A stretch of DNA of 64,000 nt, from assembly GCF_014192335.1 (NCBI RefSeq), contig NZ_JACHXU010000015.1:105156-169155 (forward strand), given 5' to 3'. Below, piece after piece: positions 36,967-46,798 of this stretch; position 1 is the first letter of the stretch; each line of letters opens with the position of its first letter. The position numbers and the translations under genes are program-made. The notes below the pieces were generated by a model. The model was not told where the DNA came from. It did no database searches and saw only the letters and a program-made list of their open reading frames with translations. This stretch comes from Aporhodopirellula rubra. Lineage in GTDB: Bacteria > Planctomycetota > Planctomycetia > Pirellulales > Pirellulaceae.

Positions 36967-38079
36967 TCACGAAAACATCTCTTCGATTTGCTCGATGTAG
37001 TCGAGTGCCTCCTCAGGCTCCTCTACCTCAGCACCGGGGACCCTGCCGTGACGATCGCACTCACCGAGCAACAAGAGATCCTCATAGAGAGGATGAGCGG
37101 TGAGTCGTTTTCGATGCCGGGCACCGATCGAATGATCGATGATTTTGTGAACATCCATGTGATGCGCGATCAGCCACGATGTTCGCGGTGTGATGAATCC
37201 TTCGAGAGCCTCCAGCCCCGCAGAAACATGATCACTGGGATCGATCGCTTTGCCGACGTCATGCAACAAGGCGGCCAATAAAAATTCCTCGTCGTACGGC
37301 ATCGCCTCTTTCGCCAACGCGTACACCTGCATGCTGTGGAAGAGTGCATCGCCTTCGGGATGCCAACGCAGGTTTTGCTTAACCTTCTCCAGCGGCATCA
37401 GCAACGACAAGAACACATTCGCTCGATCCGGACACGTATCCATGTCTGCCATACGACTGACTTGCTCGCGTGGTTCGACGTCGTGTTCGATCGCGATCAA
37501 TCGTTCGAGTTCATTCAGTCCTGCGCGATCGATCGTTTTGCCGGTAATCGAGCAACGAAACCGGAACCCCATCAACGACGGAGCATACACGGTCAATTCG
37601 ATCGGAAAATGGTCCTTCACATGCAAATGAGTGAACACCCGAGCCTCGCCATCTTTTCGAATCCGCTTGCGTTCGAGGTCATACGCAACACCCAAATCAT
37701 CCAACACGATGGTGATCGAATGAACGTTCGCTGCAAAAACGTGGATATCGATATCCGAGCCCTCGCGGATGCTTCCCTTAAGCACACTACCGATCAACTT
37801 TGGGTGGAACTGCGCAAGCTTCCTCAACCACCATGCCGCCCGCAATCGCATTTCCAGTAGTCGCTGCGGAACACCCTCGGCACCCTCACTCAGCCGAGTG
37901 AAGTACATGACTTGTTCCCGGATCTCGGCGTTACTGGGCAAATCGGCTGGCTTGACCCAGCCCTTGTAGATTCGCCGCGCCGCTTTTTGTTTGGCGGTGT
38001 AGTACTCGCTCACTTCTCGCGAGTACATCAAGCGTGCCGCTTCCCAAGCGATTTGGCGACGCAGTTTTTTCGAAGACAT
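36967..38079 (-). CDS. Nucleotidyltransferase-HD domain fusion protein
   Basis: This 370-residue protein has three parts: an N-terminal helical segment; a nucleotidyltransferase-like domain with LIGSVLKGSIREGSDIDIHVF near residue 100 (the hG-S...G-x-D-x-D metal motif) and a third carboxylate in FPIELTVYAP; and an HD phosphohydrolase domain from about residue 245, with FHSMQVYALAKE, LLAALLHDVGKAIDPSDH and LIAHHMDVHKI. CCA-adding enzymes and GlnD also join NT and HD domains, but the size, the helical N-terminus and the lack of the tRNA-binding neck motifs differ. The substrate is unknown: nucleotide, small alarmone or RNA end are possible. The gene is single and leftward. Confidence 0.8.
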   Translation of the reverse strand: MSSKKLRRQIAWEAARLMYSREVSEYYTAKQKAARRIYKGWVKPADLPSNAEIREQVMYFTRLSEGAEGVPQRLLEMRLRAAWWLRKLAQFHPKLIGSVLKGSIREGSDIDIHVFAANVHSITIVLDDLGVAYDLERKRIRKDGEARVFTHLHVKDHFPIELTVYAPSLMGFRFRCSITGKTIDRAGLNELERLIAIEHDVEPREQVSRMADMDTCPDRANVFLSLLMPLEKVKQNLRWHPEGDALFHSMQVYALAKEAMPYDEEFLLAALLHDVGKAIDPSDHVSAGLEALEGFITPRTSWLIAHHMDVHKIIDHSIGARHRKRLTAHPLYEDLLLLGECDRHGRVPGAEVEEPEEALDYIEQIEEMFS

Positions 38080-38203
38080 TCAAGGAGCTTGTCGATGCAA
38101 GCTCAGCACAATTCGAAGAAAGAAATAAAAGTCAATTCCGATTGTCATCCCCTTCACCCGCGAGTGTCAAGCCTCGCTCGGCAAAGTCAAAAGTCGACGG
38201 CAA

Positions 38204-39466
38204 CTAGTTTTGCGCCGGGGGCGGCAACGTCTCGTCCCCAAATCGGTCTTCGGGCAACGCGAGCGGGTCAGTCGGCGGAGATACCTCACGACGGTTCGGT
38301 GCGGGGAGCTCGCTGTCATTGCCGGGGCTCGCCGGAGTTAGGTTGCCCGACGCGTCCGCTTCCGATGCCGTCGACTGACCAGAGAAGAAGCTTCCGAGAG
38401 CCGAACCGACACCACCGAGCAGACTCTCACCAGCCGACGGCTGATCGGCTGGCGTTTCAGCGACTGACTCTTGATTCGGTTCCGACGTATCTAAGACCGA
38501 TTTCCCTTCAACAGTCTTCTTAAGGTCGGTCGCCGATTGAGCGGGCACTCCTCCGGGACCGCCCATTTCGGCTTCGATTTCTCGCATCGAATCTCCGCGA
38601 ACAATCCCGAGGGTGACCGACTCACCCGGATTGAGCAACGCAAGTTCGCGAACCAATCCACTCGTATCACGAACCAATCGTCCTGCCGCCGAAACGATTC
38701 GGTCATCGGGTTTGATCCCCGATCGCTCACCTGCACTGCCTTCTTTGACGGTCACGACCAACACACCTCGCTGAGGGCTCGCGTCACGAGCTTCGAGCCC
38801 CAACGACCCTCGCGGACGAGCCAGTGTCGGTCCGGTCTTCGAACGGTCGACGGGAGGTTTCGCGGATAATCGGGCGTCATCGGACGCTGAATCATCTCCA
38901 TCAATCGTCGCCAATTTTGTCTGATACAGCCGACCGCCACGAAGGATGTGGACGACGGCCTGCGTCCCCGACGCGACCCGGCGCTGAGCCGCAGCAACGG
39001 CTTCCATCGAATCGGTTCGCACGCCATCGATCGAAACGATCACGTCGCCAAGCCGAATCCCCATCTTCGGAGCGTTCGATTCAGCGGTAAAGCCGAGAAC
39101 TTGCAAACCGCGGTACCTGCCCGAGGCGACCGGGGACACTTCAATTCCGAACGTCGGCGACGATGTCTCATCCTGTTCCGCATCTTCAGCGGACGCGGAA
39201 CCGGACGCTCCCTGGGATTGGCCGCCCTGCCCCGGGACGGGTGTCGCGAGCACTCGAGGAGAACCCGAATTGGCGGGCGATTGATAGGGCGGCGTGACGG
39301 GCGGTTGAGGAATTCGTCGTGCTTCAATCCGTGCACGCCAACGATCCAATAATCGCTGCGCCGACGCAGGCTGGCAAAAAACGCCTTGCATCATCACAAA
39401 CAAAAACACGCTCGCGAGCGACAGGCAAACCGATCGAGATTTCTTCAGACACACCGACACTAACAT
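38204..39466 (-). CDS. Exported protein with two PDZ domains
   Basis: This 420-residue protein has an N-terminal hydrophobic signal (SVCLSLASVFLFVMMQGVFC, cleaved near PASAQ). Two PDZ-like domains follow. The first has RGLQVLGFTAESNAPKMGIRLGDVIVSIDG at about residues 118-147; the second has GVLVVTVKEGSAGERSGIKPDDRIVSAAG at about 233-261. There is no protease domain, so it is not DegP/HtrA. The C-terminal 130 residues are low-complexity, rich in Ser, Pro, Glu. It may be a periplasmic scaffold or adaptor presenting peptides or binding C-termini; the partner is unknown. Confidence 0.85.
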   Translation of the reverse strand: MLVSVCLKKSRSVCLSLASVFLFVMMQGVFCQPASAQRLLDRWRARIEARRIPQPPVTPPYQSPANSGSPRVLATPVPGQGGQSQGASGSASAEDAEQDETSSPTFGIEVSPVASGRYRGLQVLGFTAESNAPKMGIRLGDVIVSIDGVRTDSMEAVAAAQRRVASGTQAVVHILRGGRLYQTKLATIDGDDSASDDARLSAKPPVDRSKTGPTLARPRGSLGLEARDASPQRGVLVVTVKEGSAGERSGIKPDDRIVSAAGRLVRDTSGLVRELALLNPGESVTLGIVRGDSMREIEAEMGGPGGVPAQSATDLKKTVEGKSVLDTSEPNQESVAETPADQPSAGESLLGGVGSALGSFFSGQSTASEADASGNLTPASPGNDSELPAPNRREVSPPTDPLALPEDRFGDETLPPPAQN

Positions 39467-39735
39467 TCAATCAACCTAGATATTTTGGCGAACCACCAGC
39501 AGGAAATTAGTTTTCGCGATGAAAACGACAGGCCAGCAGAATACGGCTTGAGAGGAAACAATCCATTGAATCACGCCGACAAGACACCCCCCAATCATAG
39601 AGGGATCATCTGCACAGTCCATCCGCTCCAGACGATTTCGGCAAAAGACGCTAAGTTGTCGGAACGTCTTTCTTACAATTGGTTCGCCGTCCTCCCACGG
39701 CGCGGGAATCCGCGTCGGTTAGCAGATTCGCCTCG

Positions 39736-41022
39736 ATGCCACGCGAGTCCAACGCCCCATCCGTGCCCGCGACCTCCTCCACAATGGGCAAAGCTTCGGC
39801 GGAGGCCCCTGCGGTCGTCGTCTGGACATTGTCGACCGCGGAATTAGCAACCGCTCTGTCGACCACCTTCGTCCGAATTTCGCCCGCTCGTGCGGGGATT
39901 GTCACGGACCAACTCCGTGCCGTCCTGAAATCTCAGTCAACCGGACGGCTCGTCGTGCAGGCCGCGTCCCCCGCCCCACAGAAACTGCAAAACGCTCTTC
40001 TCGCGATCACGCTCCTCCCGGAATCCGGCGACACGGCCACCATTTTGCATGTCGACTGGATCCACCCCCAAAAATCCAGTCTCCCATCGATCCCGTCGAC
40101 TCACACGAATTCCGACGGCGAGTCGACAGTTGGGCAAGACGACACGAACTCTCACTACGCGACTCTGAAACGCCGGCTCGGTGAATCGCTATGGCAAGAA
40201 CTCTCCACGATCCTCGCCAACCGTGGAATGCACTTCATTCAATGGGCGACCGACCCCGTTTTGCCTCCTACCGAGACACTCGATTCGGGTGCCATGGACG
40301 CTGCAAACCGTTGGCCACAATCGCTCCAATTCTCACAAATCGGAACCCTCGAATACCTGGCGCTCGATTGCGATGGACACGGCCAATGGCCTCAAACCAA
40401 CCGGCATGAAACAAGCCTGCCCACCGGACACCCGGACGAGTCGCAACAGTCCAACTCACCATCGGCGGATCAATTTTCCATCGACCTCGAACCACTCGAT
40501 CATGACGATCCTTCCCAGCGAGAGATCTTTGAAAAGCTGGTGAAGCGAACCTACATCGATTCACTCGACTGCCCACCTCTCGAACGATTCCGAACGGTCG
40601 GCGATATCATCTCCGGATATCAGACCGCCGCCGCCTACGCGCCCGATCAGTGGTACATCATTCACGAAAAAAACACCGGCGATTCAGCCCCACATCATCA
40701 GGATGCCCGTCCGGGTGTTGGCTGCCTGATCCTCGCTCAGCACCCAGGCTCATCTCCGCTGGACGACGAACCCGAGAATCCAGCCGCTGTCATCGAACTC
40801 GTTTACATGGGAATCGCGCCGGAGTACCGCGGGCGAGGCTACGGACAGCAGATCATGCAAAGGATCACCGAGATTTGCCAACGACTGTCGGCCGAACGAC
40901 TGATTCTCGCCGTGGACCGCGACAACCTCCCCGCGATCGCCGCCTATCGGGCAATCGGGATGCAGCCACTCTTCCGCGAAACCGTGTGGGGTCGTTCGGT
41001 TGAGAACACGACTGACGCTTAA
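39736..41022 (+). CDS. GNAT-family acetyltransferase
   Basis: ATG 39736 gives a 428-residue product; the TTG at 39679 is less likely. The N-terminal half (about 270 residues) is not recognised. The C-terminal domain has the GNAT acetyl-CoA motif A, VYMGIAPEYRGRGYGQQIMQRI (R-G-x-G-x-G/A-type P-loop), followed by ERLILAVDRDNLPAIAAYRAIGMQ (the motif B core, N-x-x-A-x-x-x-Y). The acceptor could be an amine of a small molecule or a protein. The gene is convergent with mutL and shares the palindromic TTAA (41019-41022), which supplies both stop codons. Confidence 0.85.
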   Translation: MPRESNAPSVPATSSTMGKASAEAPAVVVWTLSTAELATALSTTFVRISPARAGIVTDQLRAVLKSQSTGRLVVQAASPAPQKLQNALLAITLLPESGDTATILHVDWIHPQKSSLPSIPSTHTNSDGESTVGQDDTNSHYATLKRRLGESLWQELSTILANRGMHFIQWATDPVLPPTETLDSGAMDAANRWPQSLQFSQIGTLEYLALDCDGHGQWPQTNRHETSLPTGHPDESQQSNSPSADQFSIDLEPLDHDDPSQREIFEKLVKRTYIDSLDCPPLERFRTVGDIISGYQTAAAYAPDQWYIIHEKNTGDSAPHHQDARPGVGCLILAQHPGSSPLDDEPENPAAVIELVYMGIAPEYRGRGYGQQIMQRITEICQRLSAERLILAVDRDNLPAIAAYRAIGMQPLFRETVWGRSVENTTDA

Positions 41023-43181
41023 GACGTCACGCGGCCGCGTGGCCCCAAACGTCCAAACATGCGGTCGAGTTCGTCGCGACTGAAGAACAGCGCCGTTGGT
41101 CGTCCATGGGGACAGTGATGCGTGTCTTGGTAGAGGTCTTTCTGCTCGAGCAGACTCGTGATCTCTTCCGGCGATAGTGGATCGCCGGCTTTCACTGCCG
41201 CTTTACACGCCACCGTACTAAGCAGGTGATTGAGAAGGTCTTTCGGATTCGGATCGCGACCGGCGCCCATCACGGATTCTAAAATGGTTCGCAACATCTC
41301 CGCCGGATCTTTGCTCGGCATGATCGCCGGATACGATTGAATCAGAATCGTCTCCCCACCGAATTCTTCGATTTCCAAACCAATGCGGGCGAGCGTGTCT
41401 TTGACATCGAGGGCCGCCGCTCGTTCTGATGGCGTCAACGACACCGGCTCTGGAACGAGCAATCGCTGCGCCTCGAGGGACGCGTTCTCGCCGAGGACTT
41501 TCTTGCAGACCCGTTCGTAAAGCACGCGTTCGTGAAGGGCATGCTGGTCGATGACGACCATGCCTTTTTCGTCCTGCGTGACCAAATACCGATTGTGCAC
41601 CTGAAATCCGAGATAACAAACACTCGGCGAAGGAGAGGTACCACCCAATGCACCGGAGCCGTCGGCACCGACGGACGCGTTTGAGCCGGATGTGGGCTCG
41701 GGTTCCAGATCCCAGGGAGCGATATCTCCGGGAACGACCGCTTGCGACGCCGAGGAGCCATCCGGCTGCGAACCGACAGACGGCGAAACCGGGGAACTCG
41801 CACCATTGGGAAAAGGCTGGAAGTCAGGCACACCGCCGAACCCCGTCGGCATCGTGTTGGCCGACGGCGTATGGATAGGGGAAGAGTGAATCGGTGACCC
41901 GTCGATGCGGTTCACGCTCGACGAAGACGAGGCAACCGTAGGCCCATTGCTGGCCGATGATTCTTGTCCCGTTCGGGCCCACTCGATCACCGATTGACGT
42001 TGCTCATCAACCTCGCGAGCGGGCATCCCCATGACGGACTCGCCTCGCGATCGCAATGCATCACCCGTCATCGGTTCGGGTGCAGGAGCCGATCCGACGC
42101 GGTGCGTCATGTCGGTTGACAGAAATCGTTGACGCAGCGTTTGCAATAACCGACTGTAAACCCGGCCACTGTCGGTGAACCGCACCTCCAACTTTGCCGG
42201 GTGAACATTCACATCGATCATCTCCGGTGGCATCGTCATCCGCAAGAAACACACCGGGTGCCGCCCCACCATCAATAGCCCTCGGTAGGCTTCGCCAAGA
42301 GCATGCTGCAACGCGCGGTCACGAATGTGTCGCCCGTTAAGAAACAGGTACTGCATGCGATTGTTGCCTCGATTGACGGACGGGTCGCAGGCGAACCCAA
42401 AGATTTTGACTTGCGCGTCGTCGCTCTCAATCAGAATCAACGACTCCGCAATTTCAGCCCCGAAGAACGCTTCGATACGATCTGCCCAACGTGGCGTGGG
42501 CAGCAAATCGAACATCTCCTTGTCACCGTTTCGCAACACGAAATGAACTTTCGGGTTAGCAAGTGCCAACCGCGTGAACGCTTCGACAATATGCCCACGT
42601 TCGGTTTGCGGTGTCTTGAGAAACTTGCGTCGGACCGGTGTGTTGAAGAACAGATTGCGGACTTCAATCGTCGTCCCGACCGGGCAACCGCACGGTCCCG
42701 GCGACTCAATCACGCCGCCGCGAATATCGATCTGACTTCCGCTCTGCGAACCTTCTGCCCGACTGCGGATCGTCATCTGCGAAACACTCGCGATCGAAGC
42801 GAGCGCCTCGCCACGAAACCCGAGCGTACCGACATGAAACAGGGAATCGTCCTCCGGCAGTTTGCTGGTCGCGTGACTGGTCACCGCGAGTGGCAATTGC
42901 TCGGCCGTCATGCCACAACCGTCGTCGCTGATCCGGATCATCTCGACGCCGCCACCGGCGATCGCCAGTTCAACGCGGGACGCGCCCGCATCAATGCTGT
43001 TTTCGAGCAGCTCTTTGACGACCGAAGCGGGTCGCTCGATCACCTCCCCCGCGGCAATCTGATTGACCAATTGAGGCGGCAATTGACGGATAATCCGCGG
43101 TCCGGCAGGAGGCTGCGACGCCGCCCCCGCTGATTCGGTGGAGGCGGATTCAGACGGTGCGGGGGTGGAGGTAGCGCTCAT
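41019..43181 (-). CDS. mutL: DNA mismatch repair endonuclease MutL
   Basis: The start is ATG 43181 (MSATSTPAPS), because upstream residues are atypical and would overlap the next gene's 3' region. The product has 720 residues. The GHKL ATPase domain shows IAAGEVIERPASVVKELLENSIDAGA (motif I, in consecutive short runs), DDGCGM, and LGFRGEALASI. The linker (residues 360-520) is Ser/Pro-rich. The C-terminal dimerisation/endonuclease domain has VIDQHALHERVLYE, the DQHA(X)2E(X)4E nicking motif, and CPHGRPT near the end. The protein is therefore a latent endonuclease type, as in organisms without MutH. No mutS is present in the window. Confidence 0.95.
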   Translation of the reverse strand: MSATSTPAPSESASTESAGAASQPPAGPRIIRQLPPQLVNQIAAGEVIERPASVVKELLENSIDAGASRVELAIAGGGVEMIRISDDGCGMTAEQLPLAVTSHATSKLPEDDSLFHVGTLGFRGEALASIASVSQMTIRSRAEGSQSGSQIDIRGGVIESPGPCGCPVGTTIEVRNLFFNTPVRRKFLKTPQTERGHIVEAFTRLALANPKVHFVLRNGDKEMFDLLPTPRWADRIEAFFGAEIAESLILIESDDAQVKIFGFACDPSVNRGNNRMQYLFLNGRHIRDRALQHALGEAYRGLLMVGRHPVCFLRMTMPPEMIDVNVHPAKLEVRFTDSGRVYSRLLQTLRQRFLSTDMTHRVGSAPAPEPMTGDALRSRGESVMGMPAREVDEQRQSVIEWARTGQESSASNGPTVASSSSSVNRIDGSPIHSSPIHTPSANTMPTGFGGVPDFQPFPNGASSPVSPSVGSQPDGSSASQAVVPGDIAPWDLEPEPTSGSNASVGADGSGALGGTSPSPSVCYLGFQVHNRYLVTQDEKGMVVIDQHALHERVLYERVCKKVLGENASLEAQRLLVPEPVSLTPSERAAALDVKDTLARIGLEIEEFGGETILIQSYPAIMPSKDPAEMLRTILESVMGAGRDPNPKDLLNHLLSTVACKAAVKAGDPLSPEEITSLLEQKDLYQDTHHCPHGRPTALFFSRDELDRMFGRLGPRGRVTS

Positions 43182-43314
43182 GCGTTTGAATGTAACGAAT
43201 GAGACTCTCTGGACAATCGCAAACCGCATCGGTGCCACCCCAATTGGACCTCGAGGTGATCGGATTGCACAGAAAAGGAGACCTGCCGCCGCTTTGACGA
43301 TGAACTGAAATCGA

Positions 43315-44190
43315 TCAGACAGGGGGCTCTGACGTACCGGCCCCCACTGGACGGACTTTTCGGGTTCCGACATTGCCAATTCGGAGAGCCATCATGCGAT
43401 GTACCAACACAACAATGATTAACGAAGCGGCAGGTGCCAAACAAACGATTTTGGAGGCATAGTCGAAATCAATTTCGACAAGATTTTTCCAGTTTTCGAG
43501 CGAAAGAACACCCGATTCCGCGGCCACCATGCTTGCCCACCCCAGGGCTCCGACCACCACGACAATCAACCATCGCACTTTTCCCGAACGCAACCCCGCA
43601 ATCGTGTTTCCCACCAACGCGGACATCATCGCCAAACCTAAATACGCCAGGACAACGAGATACTGACCGCCGTCTTCGGCGACTCGAATGATCGCGATCA
43701 ACACGGCCGCGATCACTGTCATCATCAACAGCCAACCGATTGACGCTTTTTGGTCCCGACCGGATCGCACCGGACGGATGACCCAGGGCGGCACTCGAGT
43801 CATCCGTAATACAAACACCTGAATTGCCGTCACAATCGTGCTGACGACAAATAGCTCAAAGACTCCGTTGCTCTGTAAAGAAAAAATGACACCGCCAATC
43901 AACACCGCCCCCGTCGCCACCGCGAAGTGATAGCGACTAAATCCGGGCGAAAGCAAAATGGCCGCGAGGGTTGGTGATCCGATCATTAAAGAAACGAACA
44001 ACACCCAGTCCCACGGGCTATCGCCACTAAAGCTGGTTGTCCGTTCAATCACCAAAAACGCGATGAACTGGCCGATGAGATACGCGATCGGCATCACCCA
44101 CCATTTGCGTCCGATCGCGAATTCACGATCACGCGTAGGCCGCCTGCCTCGCGCCCCGATGCTGCTAGTTGACGTTTGCCGTCCACTCAC
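43315..44190 (-). CDS. Integral membrane protein of unknown function
   Basis: Family not recognised. The 291-residue frame starts at GTG 44190; an ATG at 44094 is an alternative. About seven or eight hydrophobic helices are visible (MPIAYLIGQFIAFLVIE, WVLFVSLMIGSPTLAAILL, FAVATGAVLIGGVIFSL, then others up to VCLAPAASLIIVVLVHRMM). The cytoplasmic N-terminus is Arg-rich. No transport or enzyme motif was found. It lies between mutL and mnmA on the same strand, 133 bp upstream of the mutL start. Confidence 0.65.
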   Translation of the reverse strand: MSGRQTSTSSIGARGRRPTRDREFAIGRKWWVMPIAYLIGQFIAFLVIERTTSFSGDSPWDWVLFVSLMIGSPTLAAILLSPGFSRYHFAVATGAVLIGGVIFSLQSNGVFELFVVSTIVTAIQVFVLRMTRVPPWVIRPVRSGRDQKASIGWLLMMTVIAAVLIAIIRVAEDGGQYLVVLAYLGLAMMSALVGNTIAGLRSGKVRWLIVVVVGALGWASMVAAESGVLSLENWKNLVEIDFDYASKIVCLAPAASLIIVVLVHRMMALRIGNVGTRKVRPVGAGTSEPPV

Positions 44191-44291
44191 GCGAGGACCT
44201 TCAATGGGGATTCAATCTCTGACATCCATTCATCGCGAAACGTCATCCATGAAAGACGACCACGCCAAACGATTCGGAGCGAGTTTTGAGA

Positions 44292-45470
44292 TCAGTCGAC
44301 CGTGGGGCGAACGATCCATCCCCCACCCAACACGCGATCTCCATCGTAAACGACGGCGGCTTGTCCTGGGGCGACCGCTTTCTGTGGCTCGGCAAATCTC
44401 ACCGCGAAACGACTCGCATCGGCAGCATCAAACCGGACGTGGGCCGCATGAGGGCGGCCGTTGTAGCGAATCTGAACACTAACGTGTTCCGGCAAATCAC
44501 TCGGATCGATCAGCCAGTTCGCTTGGTCAGCCTCGAGTCCCGGAGCCAACAAATCGGCCGCGTCTCCGAGCACGACCCGCCGCGTGTCGGGCTCGATCCG
44601 GACGACAAACTGTGGCTTGCCGAGCGCCACCCCGAGTCCTTTCCTCTGGCCGACGGTGTACGCTTCAAATCCGTCATGTTTGCCAACCACGCGACCATCG
44701 ATCGTCACGATTTCTCCCGCCGTGGCACCGACCATCTCGGGACGCCGCGATTTCACGAAATCACTGTGGTGCCCCTCCGTCACAAAACAAATCTCCTGGC
44801 TATCTTTCTTTTCCGAGACACCTAGGCCGAGAGAAGCGGCAATTTCGCGGATTTGAGACTTTTCGAAGTCGCCCACCGGCAGCATCATTCGCGACAACCG
44901 CTCGTGACCGATCCCGAACAACGCGTAGGACTGATCCTTCGAATCATCGAGCCCGCGGCGGAGTTGCCGTCCCTCCGAATTTTCGCTCATTCGAGCATAA
45001 TGCCCGGTCGCGACGTAATCCGCATCGACACCGTCTGCGTAGTCAAACAGTTTGCCAAATTTGATCCAGTGGTTGCACTTCACACACGGGTTCGGTGTCC
45101 GAGCGTTCAGATAGTCGTCGACGAAATAGTCCACGATTTTGCGAAAGTCTTCCTGCAAATCGAGCGAATAGAAGGGAATGTCCATCGACATCGCCACGCG
45201 GCGTGCGTCGGCCGCATCGGTCGCGCTGCAACACCCCTGTTTGTGGTCAGCCCGTTTTCCCTGCGAGGCCGACGTCGAAACTCCTCCCAAGACGGGCAGC
45301 CCCAACGGATTCGGGTCCGCCGCGTCATCGGTTTGAATCCGACACGCCGAAGCAGACGCCTCTCCGTGCCGCATGAAGACACCGATCACCTCATGACCAG
45401 CTTGGGTAAGCAGGTGGGCCGCGACGCTGGAATCAACTCCACCACTCATCGCGAGAACGACACGTGACAT
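44292..45470 (-). CDS. mnmA: tRNA-specific 2-thiouridylase MnmA
   Basis: This 392-residue protein starts with the ATP-pyrophosphatase loop VVLAMSGGVDSSVAAHLL (SGGVDSS). Further signatures are RTPNPCVKCNHWIKFG (catalytic Cys in NPC), GHYARMSENSEG, DQSYALFGI, and KKDSQEICFVTEG (second catalytic Cys). The C-terminal beta-barrel domains with GQRKGLGVALGKP are present. It activates U34 of Lys, Glu and Gln tRNAs with ATP and inserts sulfur delivered by a sulfur relay. An insertion of about 45 residues after VIGVFMRHGE (residues 38-83), with Cys pairs (KQGCCSATDA), is longer than in E. coli; the 'GCC' part is typical of MnmA. It is divergent from prfB with about 77 bp between the start codons. Confidence 0.95.
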   Translation of the reverse strand: MSRVVLAMSGGVDSSVAAHLLTQAGHEVIGVFMRHGEASASACRIQTDDAADPNPLGLPVLGGVSTSASQGKRADHKQGCCSATDAADARRVAMSMDIPFYSLDLQEDFRKIVDYFVDDYLNARTPNPCVKCNHWIKFGKLFDYADGVDADYVATGHYARMSENSEGRQLRRGLDDSKDQSYALFGIGHERLSRMMLPVGDFEKSQIREIAASLGLGVSEKKDSQEICFVTEGHHSDFVKSRRPEMVGATAGEIVTIDGRVVGKHDGFEAYTVGQRKGLGVALGKPQFVVRIEPDTRRVVLGDAADLLAPGLEADQANWLIDPSDLPEHVSVQIRYNGRPHAAHVRFDAADASRFAVRFAEPQKAVAPGQAAVVYDGDRVLGGGWIVRPTVD

Positions 45471-45547
45471 GTATAAACAACTTGGTAAAAAAGCACTGAG
45501 CTACAAAAGATTACTTCCCTTATCATACCTATGGAGTCCAATCCGTC

Positions 45548-46676
45548 ATGGACGCTGAACTAACCACCCGCAGTAAATCGATCCGTGCTCGCCTGATCCA
45601 ACTACAGGACTCTCTTTGACCACGCTGCCAAGAACGACAAAATCAAGGCAATCGAAGCCAAAATGTCGGCCCCCGATTTTTGGGACAACAGCGAAACGGC
45701 TCAAAAAGTCGTCATGCAGCTAAAAACCCTCAAAGGGATTGTCGGTCCCCTCGACGACCTCACCGAATCGGCGGGTGACCTCGACGCCCTTTTTGAAATG
45801 GCTGAGGAAGACGAATCGATCGAACAAGAGGTACGTACCGAAATCGAACGACTCGAGGAAGTCCTCGACGATTTGGAATTGAAAGCCCTCCTCAACGGGC
45901 CTCACGATTCGGCCGGCGCGATCGTCACGATCAACGCACGCGACGGCGGAACCGATGCCAACGACTGGGCCGACATGATGCTGCGGATGTATTCCGCTTG
46001 GGCGGTCGGACAGGGTTTCAAGATCGAACTCCTCGACCGACAAGAGAACGAAGAAGCAGGCATCAACAACGCCTCGATCGCCGTCCGTGGACCGATGGCC
46101 TACGGGTATCTCAAAGGCGAACAAGGGATGCACCGACTCGTTCGGATCAGTCCTTTCAACAGCGAAGGGAAACGCCAGACCAGCTTCGCGGCGGTGAACG
46201 TGTCCCCCGAAATTGACGATTCGATCAAGATCGACATCGAGAAAAAGGATGTTCGCGAAGACACCTACCGCGCCGGTGGTGCCGGTGGGCAACACGTCAA
46301 CAAAACCGACAGTGCGGTTCGGTTGACGCACATCCCGACAAACACCGTCGTGCAGTGCCAGAACGAACGCAGCCAACACCAGAACCGTGACACGGCGTGG
46401 AAGATGCTGCGAGCGAAAATGGCACGAATCGAAGAGGAAAAACGCGAAGCCGAAGACGCGTCAAAATATGCGACGCAGGCCAAGACCGGATTCGGAAGCC
46501 AAATCCGAAACTACTTCTTGCACCCCGACCAGCGAGTCAAAGACTCTCGAACCGGGCACTACGTCGGCAACTTCGAAAGCGTCCTCAACGGGAGTGAACT
46601 GCAGGGGTTCTTCGACGCCTTCCTGCGACTCAAAGCCGGAAAGACCGAAGCCGTTGCCGACGACGATGATGAGTAG
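45548..46676 (+). CDS. prfB: Peptide chain release factor 2, expressed by +1 programmed frameshift
   Basis: The gene is in two frames. ATG 45548 opens 23 codons (MDAELTTRSKSIRARLIQ, LQDSL) ending at in-frame TGA 45617-45619. A +1 shift at CTT-T-GAC (skipping T45617) continues as DHAAKNDKIKAIEAK into the main frame, open to TAG at 46676. The product, about 375 residues, has the stop-codon-recognising SPF tripeptide (RISPFNSEGKR) and the catalytic GGQ (GGAGGQHVNKTDSAVR). RF2 releases peptides at UGA and UAA; the shift makes synthesis depend on RF2 level, as in E. coli. An AGGA element lies four bases before the CTT. Initiation at the internal ATG 45663 would lose the conserved N-terminal helix. 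Confidence 0.96.
45606..45620 (+). promoter_or_regulatory. prfB recoding site (SD-like element plus CTTTGAC)
   Basis: The sequence aggactctctttgac contains the SD-like AGGA, a 4-nt spacer, the slippery CTT codon, the UGA stop and the adverse 3' C context, matching the known prfB frameshift signal. The spacer is one base longer than the E. coli arrangement. Confidence 0.93.
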
Positions 46677-46798
46677 CAACACCAGCTCTCTCAGTCGACG
46701 CTCGACGCGTTCGCCCAGCCACTCGCCGTCGGTGCGATTTTCCAAAATCATATCGATGGTGAGTTCAGGCGAACGCGATCGGACGTCTACGCCAGTCG

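Noticed and set aside
43182-43379. Extended N-terminus for MutL back to 43379
   Set aside because: It adds 66 residues unlike MutL and overlaps the 3' end of the upstream membrane-protein gene.
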